64,000 bases of DNA from Megalonaias nervosa (GCA_016617855.1 JAECUM010000796.1:96536-160535), one strand, 5' to 3'; counted from the first letter of the stretch, positions 50,701 through 62,919 are shown. A program made the numbers and translations. The notes: generated by a model from the sequence alone, not told the origin.

Positions 50701-51821
50701 GTATAGGTTGAGCCGGGCCAATAAAATGATTATCAAATTGGCTGCTGTGGTGGCCATATTTGATACTATATTGGCACAATTTTATTTATGACCAACATCA
50801 TAAAAAGTCTTTTAGTGAAAGCCCCATGTTGATGTAACCATCCATTCAGGAGGAATAGTGATAACAAGATTTTCTAGACGGCAAATGTGTCCATTGTATT
50901 GGACACAGACCAGCACAATATTCATTTAGAACCAACTAGACGTCATCTAGTGAAAACCCCCATGTCAGTATGACTTTGATTCAGGAGAAGTAACAAGAGG
51001 GAGAATTAAAAAGCAAGAGACATAAAAGAGGCTAAAACTCTAATAGGTTAATGAATTTAGAGGAATTCATGATAAGATCATTTATACTTTTGAATGTTGA
51101 AACCATGTGTAATATTTTATTTTACAGTGCTGTACTATTTGTAAATGGTACCCATGGAGACGATGATGGCCCAAAGGGGTTTTGGCACCTCAAGATCACT
51201 GACACCCAGGTTTTTGGTGCCCCAAGACCTCTGGTGCCCGTGGCAACTACCCTGTCCACCCCAACCTTCCTGTTACTGGTGTTTTATCAATAATAAGATT
51301 TTCAAATTAGTCATTGTGGCAGCCATAATGAATGCAAAATTGGCACCAATTTCATTTACAACCAAAAGACATTATTAGAAGTCTCTGGATGAAACCCCAT
51401 TTGAACTGGACCATCAATCCAGGAGGAGTAGCCAAAACAAGAATTTCATGATCACTGCAATGATGACCAAATTGGATGTCACAACATCTCCATCTTTATT
51501 TATGACCTATTGGTCATCATAAGTCTGGTGGTGAAAACCCCATGCTGATACAACTTTCCTTTCAAGGGCAGTGATAACAAGATTTCCAAAATGGCTGCTC
51601 TACTGGGCATCAGACTGACGCAAGTTTCACTAGACATCATAACAAGTCTTTTAGTGAAAACCCCAATGTTAACAGAACAATCCATTCTTCAGAAGTAGCA
51701 ATAACAAGGTTTTCAAGATAGCTACTGTTTTAGCCATATTGGATGAAAGCATCACCATTTTCATTTAGGGCCAAGTAGACATCATAAAAAATATTCTGAT
51801 GAAATCCCTATGCCGATACGA
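50700..51821. repeat. ~140-bp repeat family, left part of split array
   Basis: Repeated AACAAGATTTTC, AAAATGGCTGC, GCCATATTGGATG, ACATCATAA, AGTCTTTTAGTGAAAACCCC blocks. Array resumes at 54577. Confidence 0.8.
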
Positions 51822-54576
51822 CAGGGCTCGAAATTAATGCTTATCCATAGTTAGTGACTTTGCCAATGGATCACTAAATCCCAGTCATCACAAATCCGCT
51901 GAAGCAGTGAAAATTACCACTGGTTGTTATCACAGCATTCAGTAAGTGGTCTTTCACAGTTAACTGAACATTTTATTTATGTTGATCAAGTATCTGCCAA
52001 CATACTACACTTCATGGGGTACAATGTATGCTTGCAGTATAAACGAATAAGTGTTAAACCACTCAGCCACTCATCAAATAAATTAGTATGATTATTGTCA
52101 AAACAGTCTTCACTAACAGAGAACTAGCCTGGTGTACTGGCCCCAAGCACTGATTTACTAATAATAACGAAAGGTGTAGGATATCGGGCTAATATGAGGG
52201 ATCGCAGCCAGTTCTCTTTCCTTTAAATTGAAAGGTGGCAGCATAGAACAAAACGGTCTAAGATTGCTTCCAGTTTACTTCCTGCTTAACAAACAAAAAA
52301 ATATCAAGCAAAAAAAAAATTTATAGCATCTTCATCTTGCTTTGCAAAATATCTCAATCATACGGATCATGGCTGTTATCATCGGTGAGAGAAAACAGGA
52401 GTTAAGTGAAAGAAGGAGTTAACTGATAGGAAAGCAAACATTTGGCATTAATACGTCATAATGTTGTTTAAGATGAAAATTCACATTTTCTCATGTCTGC
52501 TTAAAAAATTTACTATGCATCATTTTCACAAAATTAACTTTGATTCTTTTTCTGTTGTTATTTTTCAGCAGATTCATATCCCTAAAATTATATAGTTCAT
52601 GGACCACTGAGTGATTTTTTGTGAAAAAATTCTTTAGTTAGTTGGCAGGATAATTTAGTTAAAATACTAGACTTCCTTAGAAATGATTTAGCTGTTTAGT
52701 TTAAAATTATACGAGATTCTTGTTATTAAAGTAAAATTATATCCACATTACAGTCAACTATAAATGTTCTCGTTCTCAGGTTGAAAGCATATGACAATAG
52801 GTTTGTCAAAGATGTCCTACCTGAAAAGTATTTTTATAAGTCATACAAATGAAAAAATGTTTGCTATGTTACTGCTGTTCTCTAGAAGAAAATAATTTTC
52901 GGTTAAAACAGAGTATTATTATCTTTATTATGATGGCTTTGTTTCCTATTTAAAACAGGTTTAATCTGATATTAAGCCCATACATGACTAAGAGAGAGAG
53001 ATGAAAAGGTGTGCGCACGTATGCAATGATATAGGTCTGATTTGCTACAGAAATAATGTTTCATTTTTATTTATTCAGACATCTTATACATGTACCCAAG
53101 ATATTACTTGGGAGGGACAAAAGGAGAAAAATTATCATGGTATAAATAAAGTTGTATGGTTCTTATTTTGTTCAGTTTTGCAATGATGGTTTTTAAAATA
53201 TAATGATTTAGAAAATTGCATTTGATTTTGTCGCAATATAATATATGACGTAATATTTTAAAATGAGGTCATTACCATAAATTTAAGTCTATCTGCCTCC
53301 CCCTGACTATTTAATTCATATTTTTTCACCAAATAAATGCAATGTTTAAAACTGTCTGTTTAAACTTTAAATGCAAAACTGTTCCTACAGTTGCTTTGCA
53401 AATACTTGTCTTATGAGAGAATACATATAATAAGGCAATAAATTGTTCTTCTGTACCGTATTTACTTATAAAGTTCTTTCTTATATATACTGAATTGTAA
53501 ATTGCAGTATGTCATTTGCAGCTTTTATTTAGGAGATTAACATTAAGCCACACTGATCAGATTTTCACTAGGTTACACCAATCAAAGAGATTTTCACTCG
53601 GTTACACCAATCAAAGAGATTTTCACTAGGTTACACCAATCAAAGAGATTTCACTCGGTTACACCAATCAAAGAGATTTTCACTAGGTTACACCAATCAA
53701 AGAGATTTTCACTAGGTTACACCAATCAAAGAGATTTTCACTCAGTTACACCAATCAAATTGATTTTCAGTAAGCTATGTTCATCAGGAAATTTCACCAA
53801 GCCATACTAATCAGGAGATTTTCACCAAGCCATGCTATTCAGCAGATAAGAAAATAAAGTTACGGTAATAGATTTAAGATTTGATATATAATAGGTTGGC
53901 ACTAGAGTTTTGAACAGGAGTGAAAAAGTAGTAAGATATACTATTTTAACTAACCTGGAAAAGAAGACAAATGGAAATTTTATTATCTTGTATATACAGT
54001 ATTTTGATTCACTAATAAAATGAAATAAGATAATATTTGTTTTCAGTGATACATTATTGTAGTTTTAAAAATGATCAAAACAGCAAATATCGAAAACACT
54101 GGGCAAATACATATGAATGGCTGAAGTATGATCCAGGAAGGCCTGTGATGCTGTGCACTTTCTGCATGTAGTATGTGGAGAAATACGAGAGTGCACAGGG
54201 TACTTTATTCCTTGATGGGCGTAAAACCTTTCACAACTCGTCCCTTGAATCACACAATCCAAACTCCCTGCATAATAGCACTGGGATATGTGAAATCAAA
54301 ACACAAAACCAGTTGCTCAGAGGCAGAGTAAATTGTGGCATCTCTGAACAAAAGTCTCTTGAAGATGCTTGGACATGAAATTTCAACATGTTTTGAGTCG
54401 TATTGGTGAAATACAATTGTTATTGTTTTGAGTTTATGCTAATAAATAATAAACATTGAATTAGAAACATAACTCTGTTATGTTTCAGCAGTATCGTGAA
54501 ATTTAGGCAGGATTAATAAATTCGTTATCACTGTGACCATGTGGGTTAGTTTTTAAAATCCAAATTTCGAGCCCTG
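51822..54576. mobile_element. 2.75-kb non-autonomous element with hAT-type termini
   Basis: Left end CAGGGCTCGAAATTAA, right end TTTCGAGCCCTG: 14-15-bp inverted termini of hAT type. The flanking ~140-bp repeat stops at the left end and resumes at the right, defining the insertion. No transposase-like ORF inside. The 8-bp duplication is not clear (only GATACGAC versus GATATCTC if shifted by one). Confidence 0.75.
53553..53835. repeat. 29-bp minisatellite inside the hAT-type element
   Basis: The unit is GAGATTTTCACTAGGTTACA then CCAATCAAA, about seven near-identical copies plus degenerate ones at the right end. Confidence 0.92.
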
Positions 54577-54845
54577 ATATCTCTTTCCATTTATGAGGAT
54601 CAGCTATAAGATCTTTAAGATGGCTGCAGTGGCAACCATATTAGATGTCAGTTTGGCACCATTTTCATTTGGGACCTACTAGACACCATAAGAAGCTGTT
54701 CAGTGAAACCCCATGTCAATTTGAGTTTCTATTCAGGAAAAGTAACAAGATGTTAAGGATGGCTCCTGTTGTGGCTATACTGGACATCAAATCAGCACCA
54801 TATTCATTTAAAGCCAACTAGATATCATAAAATATCTCAGGGTTC
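54577..54845. repeat. ~140-bp repeat family, right part of split array
   Basis: Continues with AAGATGGCTGCAGTGGC, CCATATTAGATGTCAG and the usual AGTGAAACCCC block. Confidence 0.75.
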
Positions 54846-56640
54846 TCCACTGGATTCTTAAAGCTGCAGTTCCAGTCATAACACTAGGAGCCCCAATATT
54901 AAAACTCTTTTCCCCGTGCAATAATTAAAAATGTATGTATTGATACGTCACCAATATATGTGCCATCAGATTACTTCACTGCAAAATATTCTGAATAAGG
55001 CCAAACAGCAAAATATGTGTTGTTCTGGTTAACTGACTGACCCTGTTTTCCTGCTGACTCAAAATTTTGGGAGAGAAAAAAAATTAATTAGCTAAATAAA
55101 TCAAATAAAAATCAAAATCATCAATCAAAGGGTTGTAACTTTGAAGTTTAATTCAGGATGGGAATATAAAGCTTGTTCTTCAAGTTTATGCTAAAATTTA
55201 AATCAGTCTCAACAGACAAGCCAAACATTACCTACTTGCCTACCCTAATTTTTTTTTTACCAATCTGCCTACCCTAACTTTGTTTTTCAATGTAACCAGA
55301 ACCACAGAGTTTTCATATTTGGCCTTATAATAAATGATTGAAAAATAAAGGCAATTTGCGATCATTATTGTTTGTGATGTTAACACTACAATAATTATCA
55401 ATATCTTTACCTTGACATTCTTTAAATTTGTGTGCAGCTAAACTGTATCAAGATAGAGACTTCAATTTCTTTGCTAAATTAATTTATTTAATTCGCTTCA
55501 TTCCATTTCAGATCAAGAAATTTTCCAAGACACTGGAAATTGAAACAAAAGACCATATTCCATTTACTTTTCTTCCATTTCATCTCTAAGCAACACTGCA
55601 AGCTACATTTACTGCTTTCTTAAACAAACTTCAACAACAGGTTTATGATCAAAATCCTTCATTTCTGGACCAGGCCTACGTTGGGTCAACATTTCATTTT
55701 TTTTCCCACTGTTGCAACACCATGTTCATAAAGCTAATACGGTTCCACTGTTTTCTCTTTTTTCAGCATATCTTTTAAACTCTTTGATGTTCTCTTTTTT
55801 TTTATCAAAACTAGATGCATCTATTAATTTCAGTCAGGGAGTCTCAGGGAAATCATGCTCATCTGTAGCCTTGCACTTTGTACCAAATAAATGACGTATG
55901 GTTGCTACTGGTTAAGTACACATATGATAATTACTCAAAAATGAATATGTACATGACACCAAAAAAAACAAACTGCTTTTAAGATGATTTATGATGATTA
56001 ACACAGGAGTTCATATACCTCAGACAAACAAAACTGGTCTAAAAATCTTGGCACTGTCTTTCTAAATATGGTATACAATAAAATTCAAGTGTTCCAAATA
56101 GTGTGGATGGATTTATATTATAAAAGATTCAAAGTGCATTGAATAACATTTGTCGAAGGGAGTTATCAAATCACAAGAAATGTAATTAGTCTTTTGATCA
56201 AAATGATCATTGGGAACTGACAATAGATTAACAGGAGTCTTCACTGTGGGTGAAGTTAACTTTGCTATGGCAGAAAAAATTGTTATGTTGGGTTGTGCTT
56301 GGTCCTGCATGGAAGGGAGTGCATGGAAGTACTTACTCCATCTATTATATAGTATAATAAACAAGGTCCTGTGTCAGAGTGGATCATAAAAGCAATCAGA
56401 GGAACATTTGCGACTTGGTATGATACTTTTTATCCTTCAGCAGGGGTGCAGAAAATCTGTCAAAATCAAATGTCCATGGGCAAGTAAATTAAAAAGTTTA
56501 CTTGTTTGTATGAAAGACCCACTTGTCCATATTTTCATAGTTAAAAAGAATGGTGGAAGACACAGCTGTTAATATATTTACTTTTATTAAGCTGCATCAT
56601 TTAAATGCATGCAGTATGGATCTGTGACATGTAAAATATA
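54846..56640. other. Intergenic, no features recognised
   Basis: AT-rich. Near 56441 there is CAGGGGTGCAGAAAATCTG, which looks like an hAT terminus and may be the left end of the element whose transposase relic follows. Confidence 0.5.
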
Positions 56641-56649
56641 ATGGATATT

Positions 56650-57275
56650 TCAACTTGTCTTATTTTTAGACTTTCATGGGCAGGGTCTACAAATCTAGCA
56701 AGAATGCATTCTAGGTCTATCACTACTGAATCAGTACTAGCATCTGAAATGATGGATAAAAATTTAGCTCTAGATATTTTATACGTTACTTGACATTTTT
56801 CAGTAGGACCTCAGATATATTGTTGATGAAATCTATGCATGCATTCCTGTTGATGAGATCAGTTCCAAGTTCAACTCCATTTTTTATTTGAACTTCACAA
56901 AGAAATTGATAGTCTGAAAAAGATTTTCTCTGCTTTGCTATGGCATATCCTCTTGTCTAAATCACCCACAACTTCTTTCTTCTCTGATTTGGCCTTTTTC
57001 ATTATCAAATTTTAACTGACATGTATCGCGCTTTGGACTATTTTTTGCAGTTCATAGTCCGATAGATTTTCTCAGCTTCACTACGGCATATGATGTGTTA
57101 AAGAGCTTCTTGTAATGCTTGTAACCCTATCCTGCAAACAATCCACTAGTTTTGTCTGTAGTTGAGGGGTATCTCTTACATATATTACAAGATGCGACTG
57201 TTCGATCTTTGTTTGTCTTGAGCCAAGGAAACTCCTACTGCCAAGAATCTTTGAACTCCCATTTTCTTTCCTTTT
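56650..57275 (-). pseudogene. Decayed ZNF862-like hAT transposase
   Basis: Minus-strand frames, interrupted by stops, read in order: EFPWLKTNKDRTVASCNICK, then RYPSTTDKTSGLF, matching the TTF-type finger of ZNF862-like hAT proteins (WL...D.....C..C..YP...DK.S.F). Further on comes AKFLSIISDASTDS, matching the (K)FISII.DGSTD catalytic-region motif, then ARFVDPAHESLK. Several frameshifts and stops make it non-functional. Confidence 0.7.
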
Positions 57276-57408
57276 TTATGCCTTCCCCGTCATGGTCATT
57301 ACAGGGGTCAAGTTAGACTTAAATTTTAGGAAGAAGTGACTTCTCCTTTTGGTCAGAACAGGGAGAAGAGGGAGCTAAACAGGGAGAAGTGAGACCAAAG
57401 CAAGAAAC

Positions 57409-57462
<54 letters not shown>

Positions 57463-58846
57463 TATAGATATATATATATAGATATATATATATATGTAGA
57501 TAGATAGATAGCTGCATTATCTTATTTTAATGATGTACTCTATTTCTCAGTATGCTTTTAACAGTTTTAAGCAATGCCTTATTTTCAAGTTGAAAATATG
57601 TGTTATGTGTTAGTATCAACATATTTTGCACATGTATAAAAATTATTATATTCATACCCATTCTATTCATACTTGTAGTATATGTGTGTTTGAATTGAAG
57701 TAAATACAGTGTGTTTTGGCCATATGACTTAAAAAGCACATCAGAAGCTATACATTGTAATTAATTTTAACTGATAGCAGTAACAAGATTAGAGTCTTGT
57801 AACTGCAAGTTGGTAAAAATGCTTAATAAACTACCACTTAATTATTTATTTGCTACAAGTTTTGTGTAAAATTGCAGTCAAAAAGATTTCTAGCATTCTA
57901 TGAAACAACCCCTAATACATGTACATAGGAATAAATGCACAAGTGACTTCAAACCATACTCTTCGTCCTGATTTCATTGTTCCCGATAAAACATTACTGT
58001 AACTATTCATAGACAACACAATGAAGCACTAAAGTCGATATATAATTAAACTGGACCCTTTTTTCCCCCAACCGAAAATCCAAGAATTTGTATTACACAG
58101 TGCAAGTGCATCTAATTTTAGAAAGAGGGCTTTTCTTAATATAACTACTCACTTTCTTGCTTCGTTACAAAAATTCATTAACAGAACTGCATATATATGG
58201 TTGTATTATTTGCCTACCTAACAGCAATAACGATATGCATTGGTTAAATAGTATCTGCTTCATTACTATATATCTTTTTCATATTTTCACGAAAATTAAT
58301 TACGGTAAGTCAGAAAACAACCTTGACCTTCCAGCATTGTTTCGAATTCCACAACAGAGATGGTCACATGTTTCTGGCCAACATTATTAAATATTTAGGC
58401 TAAATCTCCTATCACATAATATTTAAACTTTGTTTTCATTATATTATATATTTTCCTGAACCTATTTGCCCAATTATTTACGAATACAGACAGTTTAATG
58501 AAGTGGTATATCATATACGCAGCGATGTCTGCCATTACAAGTTCATTTACGGTTTCAAACTGATTTTATACAGAAAATATGCAAATACGGCCGTTAAAAT
58601 CTCCATTTATTAAAAAAAAGAAATAAATTAGAAAACGCTCTTCACCGATCATATTTTTTAAAAGCAAATTACTATTTGCATATTGATGTTTAAATTTCGA
58701 AACAGAATTTGGTATATTTTCATCATAGCACCGTGTGCCCAACTTCATGAAATCAAGCAGTGATATCTTGCTCCGGAAAGGGTTAATGGTCAGTTAGCTA
58801 TTAAAACTTGCATGTGAATGTGCAAGAATTTCTTTGTCGCCATAAG
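57276..58846. other. Intergenic with AT microsatellite
   Basis: Contains CAGGGGTCAAGTTAGACTTA at 57306, possibly another hAT-type end, and a long (AT)n/(GATA)n run at about 57413-57510. A coding-like stretch at 58300-58390 is too short to call. Confidence 0.5.
57413..57510. repeat. (AT)n with GATA interruptions
   Basis: About 48 bases of pure AT followed by GATATAGATATA and TAGATAGATAGATAG. Confidence 0.95.
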
Positions 58847-59053
58847 CTGATTGGTATCAACACAACGTAAATACATTTGGCCTTGGGTTACAACAGTGCC
58901 AGAACTTCCTGGCTACAGCGAGGGGGCATCTCAAAGTCGCAATCTACAGTCATTTTACGCCCGAAAAATCACAGGGCGAAGTCGTTTTCGCTTTCCTAAC
59001 AGAAGAAGGCAAAGTTTACGTTTCTCAGGCGACTTTTTCACCCACTTCGCCTG
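58847..59053 (+). CDS. Candidate exon A of an unidentified plus-strand gene
   Basis: An open frame without Met reads DWYQHNVNTFGLGLQQCQNF, then LATARGHLKVAIYSHFTP, then GEVVFAFLTEEGKVYVSQAT. It has balanced composition and CpG-bearing codons unlike the AT-rich surroundings. The left edge follows TTTCTTTGTCGCCATAAG, an acceptable acceptor; a GTAGCG donor follows 59053, though the frame stays open to a stop at 59077. The FAFLTEEGKVYV pattern resembles a beta-propeller blade, but I do not recognise the protein. Exon boundaries are uncertain. Confidence 0.45.
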
Positions 59054-59512
59054 GTAGCGTGACCCCTGGGTCAAGTTAATTTTAGCCTCTTTTGTTGACT
59101 TTGCATTCAACTTTTCACCATTTGGCCCAAGCTTTATAAGAAAACATCCATCCAGATGCATTCCTGGGAAAATTCATTGTAGTTGTACATAACTGTTTCA
59201 AGGAGCCCAGCAAGTGCTTCAAAATAACAGATTCCTTGGGGGAGCCATATCCTCCGGTCAAGGAAATTAGTTCTTAAACTCCTGTTGGACAAGTAAAGTC
59301 ATTGCTAAATAAATCTCAAAATGGCCACGACCAAGCAGATTTAATGAACACGGAATATTATCAAGCAGACTATGTGAACACGGAACTAAGAATCATGGAC
59401 TAAAATTTTTAAGTAGAAACAAAATTTACAAACAAGAAAGAGAATTTACAAAATGGACAGAAACAGTGAAAACAACTAACAAGAAGCACGGACCGCACAA
59501 GAAAAAATTGCG
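59054..59512 (+). other. Retroelement 5' region
   Basis: Unique-looking sequence leading into ORF1. Short in-frame starts at 59321 and 59453 end quickly in stops. The exact left end of the element is not visible. Confidence 0.4.
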
Positions 59513-60532
59513 ATGCAAAGGGTTGGAAAAGCAATGAGAGAAGTAGAGAAATACTTCAAAACCAAACGAATAGAGACAGAGGAAGGATCTTTCCTGCAAT
59601 GTGAATACCAAGAAGGAACACAAGAGATAGACACATCAAATATACCGAGGGAAAGAATACCGAGCCTATGTTCGGTGATGGTCGCAATAAAAACCAAAGA
59701 CCCGAAATACATACCAAAGATTTACTCCATCAACCGAAACGGCTACAAAGGTTTCATACTAAGACCCATAGGAGACCAACCTATATTACCTTTTGGAGAA
59801 ATGGGGATATCAGGGGAGACTGTAACAGTAAAAAAACCAGAACCTATATTGAAGAAAATAAAGAAACAGTCGGCTGAACTACATCTTTCAGACATCCCAA
59901 TGGAAATACCACTACAAGCTACCGTTGAAAAATTTGAGGAAAAGTTGAAAATAAAGGTGATGTCATCAAGACTAGATACAATACCTCTGACAAAGATTTT
60001 TAATGGAATACGGATATTAGAAATAGAGAAAACCAAATTGACGGAAGTGAAAAGAACCTTCTTTCTACATGGCTTTATCACAAAATCTTGGTACAAAGGT
60101 TGCATATACGAGAGGAAATGTAACCGATGTGGAAAAACAGGACACACTCCTCATAAATGTCCACAAAATGCACAGACCCAACCTGAACTCAGCAACAAAA
60201 CCAACATAAATACTAATGTGGAAAAGCCAATCCCTAAACAGAGACAAGGGAAGCAACAGCAACAAAAACAACAAGAAATAAGGCAACAACAACAACAGAG
60301 CCAACTACCGCAACAAGAAAAAAGAACAGGAGAAGATCACCAGACACAAATAAGAGAGCAAGAAAATAAACAAGGGAAACAAAATCAACAAGTCCAAAGA
60401 ACAACAGAGAGGCTAACAGCAGAGACTCAACATTTGGGCAAAATCAACAACAACATGAAAAAAGAAAGGAAAAAGAGCAACAAAGTAAAGAAGAAAGCAA
60501 CCAGAGACAAACAAGAATACAAGAAAATTTAA
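59513..60532 (+). CDS. Non-LTR retroelement ORF1 (zinc-knuckle protein)
   Basis: 339 residues, nucleic-acid-binding ORF1/Gag-like protein. Residues ~1-190 form a mixed domain that ends with a pattern usual before the knuckle (RTFFLHGFITKSWYKGCIYE). A single CCHC zinc knuckle follows at about 206-219, CNRCGKTGHTPHKC. The C-terminal third is Gln/Thr/Lys-rich low complexity, probably disordered and basic. A Gln/Lys-rich frame continues to a stop at 60943, so a frameshift around 60,400-60,450 probably shortened the original protein. No apurinic endonuclease or reverse transcriptase follows. The start is the first Met after an in-frame stop at 59477. Confidence 0.8.
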   Translation: MQRVGKAMREVEKYFKTKRIETEEGSFLQCEYQEGTQEIDTSNIPRERIPSLCSVMVAIKTKDPKYIPKIYSINRNGYKGFILRPIGDQPILPFGEMGISGETVTVKKPEPILKKIKKQSAELHLSDIPMEIPLQATVEKFEEKLKIKVMSSRLDTIPLTKIFNGIRILEIEKTKLTEVKRTFFLHGFITKSWYKGCIYERKCNRCGKTGHTPHKCPQNAQTQPELSNKTNINTNVEKPIPKQRQGKQQQQKQQEIRQQQQQSQLPQQEKRTGEDHQTQIREQENKQGKQNQQVQRTTERLTAETQHLGKINNNMKKERKKSNKVKKKATRDKQEYKKI

Positions 60533-60945
60533 AACGGATAGAAGAAACAGAGATACAAAGAGCAGACAACAGAAACAAAAGAACAACAACAGCAACAACC
60601 AGTCAACAACAGAAACAACAACAACAAAGTCAGAATTACAACCAACAAACCCAAGCACAGGGCAAAGCTATTCAACAAGTACAAGAAACGGAGAAACTAA
60701 CAGCAGACAACAGCAACAAAAGAACAACAGCAACAACCGGTCAACAACAGAAACAACAACAACAAAGTCAGAAATACAATCAACAAACCCAAGCACAGGA
60801 ATCTAAAACTACAAAAACAACAACGTCAGAGAACCAAAGTCCTATAGTAGTAAGGAAACAGAACAAGAAAGAGAAACAGAAAGGGCCAAAAGGAGAGAGA
60901 AATGGAGAAGAAAGAAAGAAGAGAAAGAAAAAGAAGTCAAAATGA
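60533..60945 (+). pseudogene. Frameshifted C-terminal extension of ORF1, with internal duplication
   Basis: A continuous Gln/Thr-rich then Lys/Arg-rich frame, offset from ORF1, ends at the TGA at 60943. A ~140-bp segment starting GCAGACAACAG at 60562 is repeated at about 60702 with few differences; the length is close to a multiple of three, so frame is kept. Confidence 0.65.
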
Positions 60946-61003
60946 TGGAAGAATATTTCTGTCAATTGAAAGCAGACGAATGTCTAGATGATTTTGGACG
61001 GTG

Positions 61004-61041
<38 letters not shown>

Positions 61042-61205
61042 TATAACCTTTTTTTTATAATTATACAAACCCTAACAGAATAGATAACAATAAAATAAAC
61101 CAACAAATAATATAGCACAATCAATGCAAATAAGGCAGGAGGGCCTCCCTAAATGATCTGTAAAGATCAACCAGGGACAGCACCCTCCAAAAAAAAATAA
61201 AAAAT
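61004..61205 (+). repeat. Retroelement 3' end: A-run, (AT)n and A-rich tail
   Basis: A15 followed by about 13 AT units, then a GC-richer GGCAGGAGGGCCTCCC segment and an A-rich AAAAAAAAATAAAAAATAA tail at about 61187-61205, which looks like the 3' terminus. Confidence 0.65.
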
Positions 61206-61275
61206 AATGTAACCATCAAATGATATCGCCTAAACCAGAACTGTCTACTTCCATTCCAGATTGATAATTTTTCAG

Positions 61276-61439
61276 CATATACTATGTAAATATACAATCC
61301 ACCAGTATGGTACTTGTGGCAGTTATGAATGGCACTTGTGTAAACATTGCTCAGACAAAACTGGAACTACTGCCCTTTCAAGTGATAGGCCACAGTTTAC
61401 CTGTCCATGGACAAGAAACCTTGCAAGATTTCCTCGTCC
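61276..61439 (+). CDS. Candidate exon B of an unidentified plus-strand gene
   Basis: Bounded by acceptor AATTTTTCAG and donor GTAAGA. Between them one frame is open for 54 codons: IYYVNIQSTSMVLVAVMNG, then TCVNIAQTKLELLPFQVIGH, then SLPVHGQETLQDFLV. Splice signals, open frame and balanced composition support a real exon. The entry phase does not join directly to the proposed end of exon A (59053), so another exon may lie between them or one boundary is wrong. Protein family not recognised. Confidence 0.5.
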
Positions 61440-62905
61440 GTAAGAAACAATTTCTGACTTGGATAATACAGACAATGGATTTCTGCACCTTGCCTTGAGG
61501 CCATTGATTTTTTTTTATCAGCAGTTAGCTTGTGATAGCTATCTGTGAAATGACCAAATTTTATGCACATTTTATATCGATGATGCTTTTTGTTTTTAAC
61601 ATGGATAGTTTTTTTAAAAAAAACAAATCTTTAAAATTTCATATACACTGTAAAATTTAAGATAGGTCAAAAACATTACTTATTGTCTACTTTTAAAAAT
61701 AAGCTCTTTTGTACTTCATGAAACACCTTTAAAAATTTGATTTTGAAAAATTCTTGCCCCAAGGTGGCACAACTATTAGTACCTCAACTTCATGGATGGG
61801 GTAGTAAACATTGTTATATGTAACAATGGAGCAGCTGGGTGTGATTCACAACTGGCCCCTTTTTTGCATATTGTCATAAAATCTGAAGATAGTGCATACA
61901 TATTCTTAAATAAGTTGTCTTCTTCCTTAAACCAGCACTGCTGAATTTCACTGTAGAAACACAAGTAAAATATTGTTTATATTCTTCCACAAAATTCTTT
62001 TGGACTGTCCGGCATATTAGTTTTTCTAAGCTCTACTTCATGTTCAGCCTTGTTCTTTGGTGATCCATATAAGCAACTGCAGATCTTAGTAAATAAGGCA
62101 AGCATTGAATAATGTCAGGGCTATCAACAGAATTTTAGGATGAGGAGTCCTGGACTCTTCAATAATGGAAATTGGGACTCCCCAGCCTATATCTTTGAGT
62201 CTCTGGCAAATAATTTAGTTCCTCACTTTTAAAAGGATAGAAAGGAAAAGGAAATGCATGTGCTCATTATGGAACTGTTGTTAATGTTAATTTACACAAG
62301 CTTTAGGTACTGATACTCAAATATCACCAATCAAATGAACTTTCATCTTCTCTGGTGTTTTTCCTTCCTTTCTGATGCCTCATTCACATCACAAGTCCAT
62401 TTCTCAAAACAATAAAATCATATTTTGTCAACTCATTATGAGTCAGAGTACTTTTCTGCACTCTTTTAAAAAGTTTATTGATACTGTAGCAGTTATTATT
62501 ACTGTGTATCAATCATTTTACAATACTGTCCAAATCACAGAAAGCTTTGATTACATTCTTGATTTATATTCCCATTATCACCAATTTAAACACTGTTACA
62601 ATAAAATAGGGCATCGCTTATTTGTCAATAAATTGCAGGCGCTTACATACACACTCAACAGAACATGGTTTCTTTGAAGTAGGTCCAAATAGCATACTGA
62701 GGGGCAGTTCTTTTCACAAGATAATTACAATGATAAGGATTAACTGTTAATTAATCACTCTGGCTTCTGATGCCTGTTTACTTAAGTCTAGGCTTTAGCT
62801 ATTCTGTAAATTGGCCATGGCTGATCAAAATATGCAAAGGGGGAGCATCATGTGAAAAAGTGAGGCGCATCACAGGGATGAGCCACCGATAGAAAGAGTG
62901 CATCC
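61440..62905. other. Probable intron or intergenic, nothing recognised
   Basis: AT-rich sequence without clear repeats or coding potential. Confidence 0.5.
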
Positions 62906-62919
62906 TTTTGATAATTTCA

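Noticed and set aside
51051..51378. Two overlapping ORFs of about 80 codons
   Set aside because: They run into the ~140-bp repeat array and lack any family signature.
58157..58390. Coding-like stretch ending TFQHCFEFHNRDGHMFLANI
   Set aside because: Has a possible acceptor before it but a stop and no donor after it. Too little to call an exon.
60413..60965. Phe/Leu/Val-rich minus-strand ORFs
   Set aside because: Antisense shadows of the Gln/Lys-rich ORF1 tail.
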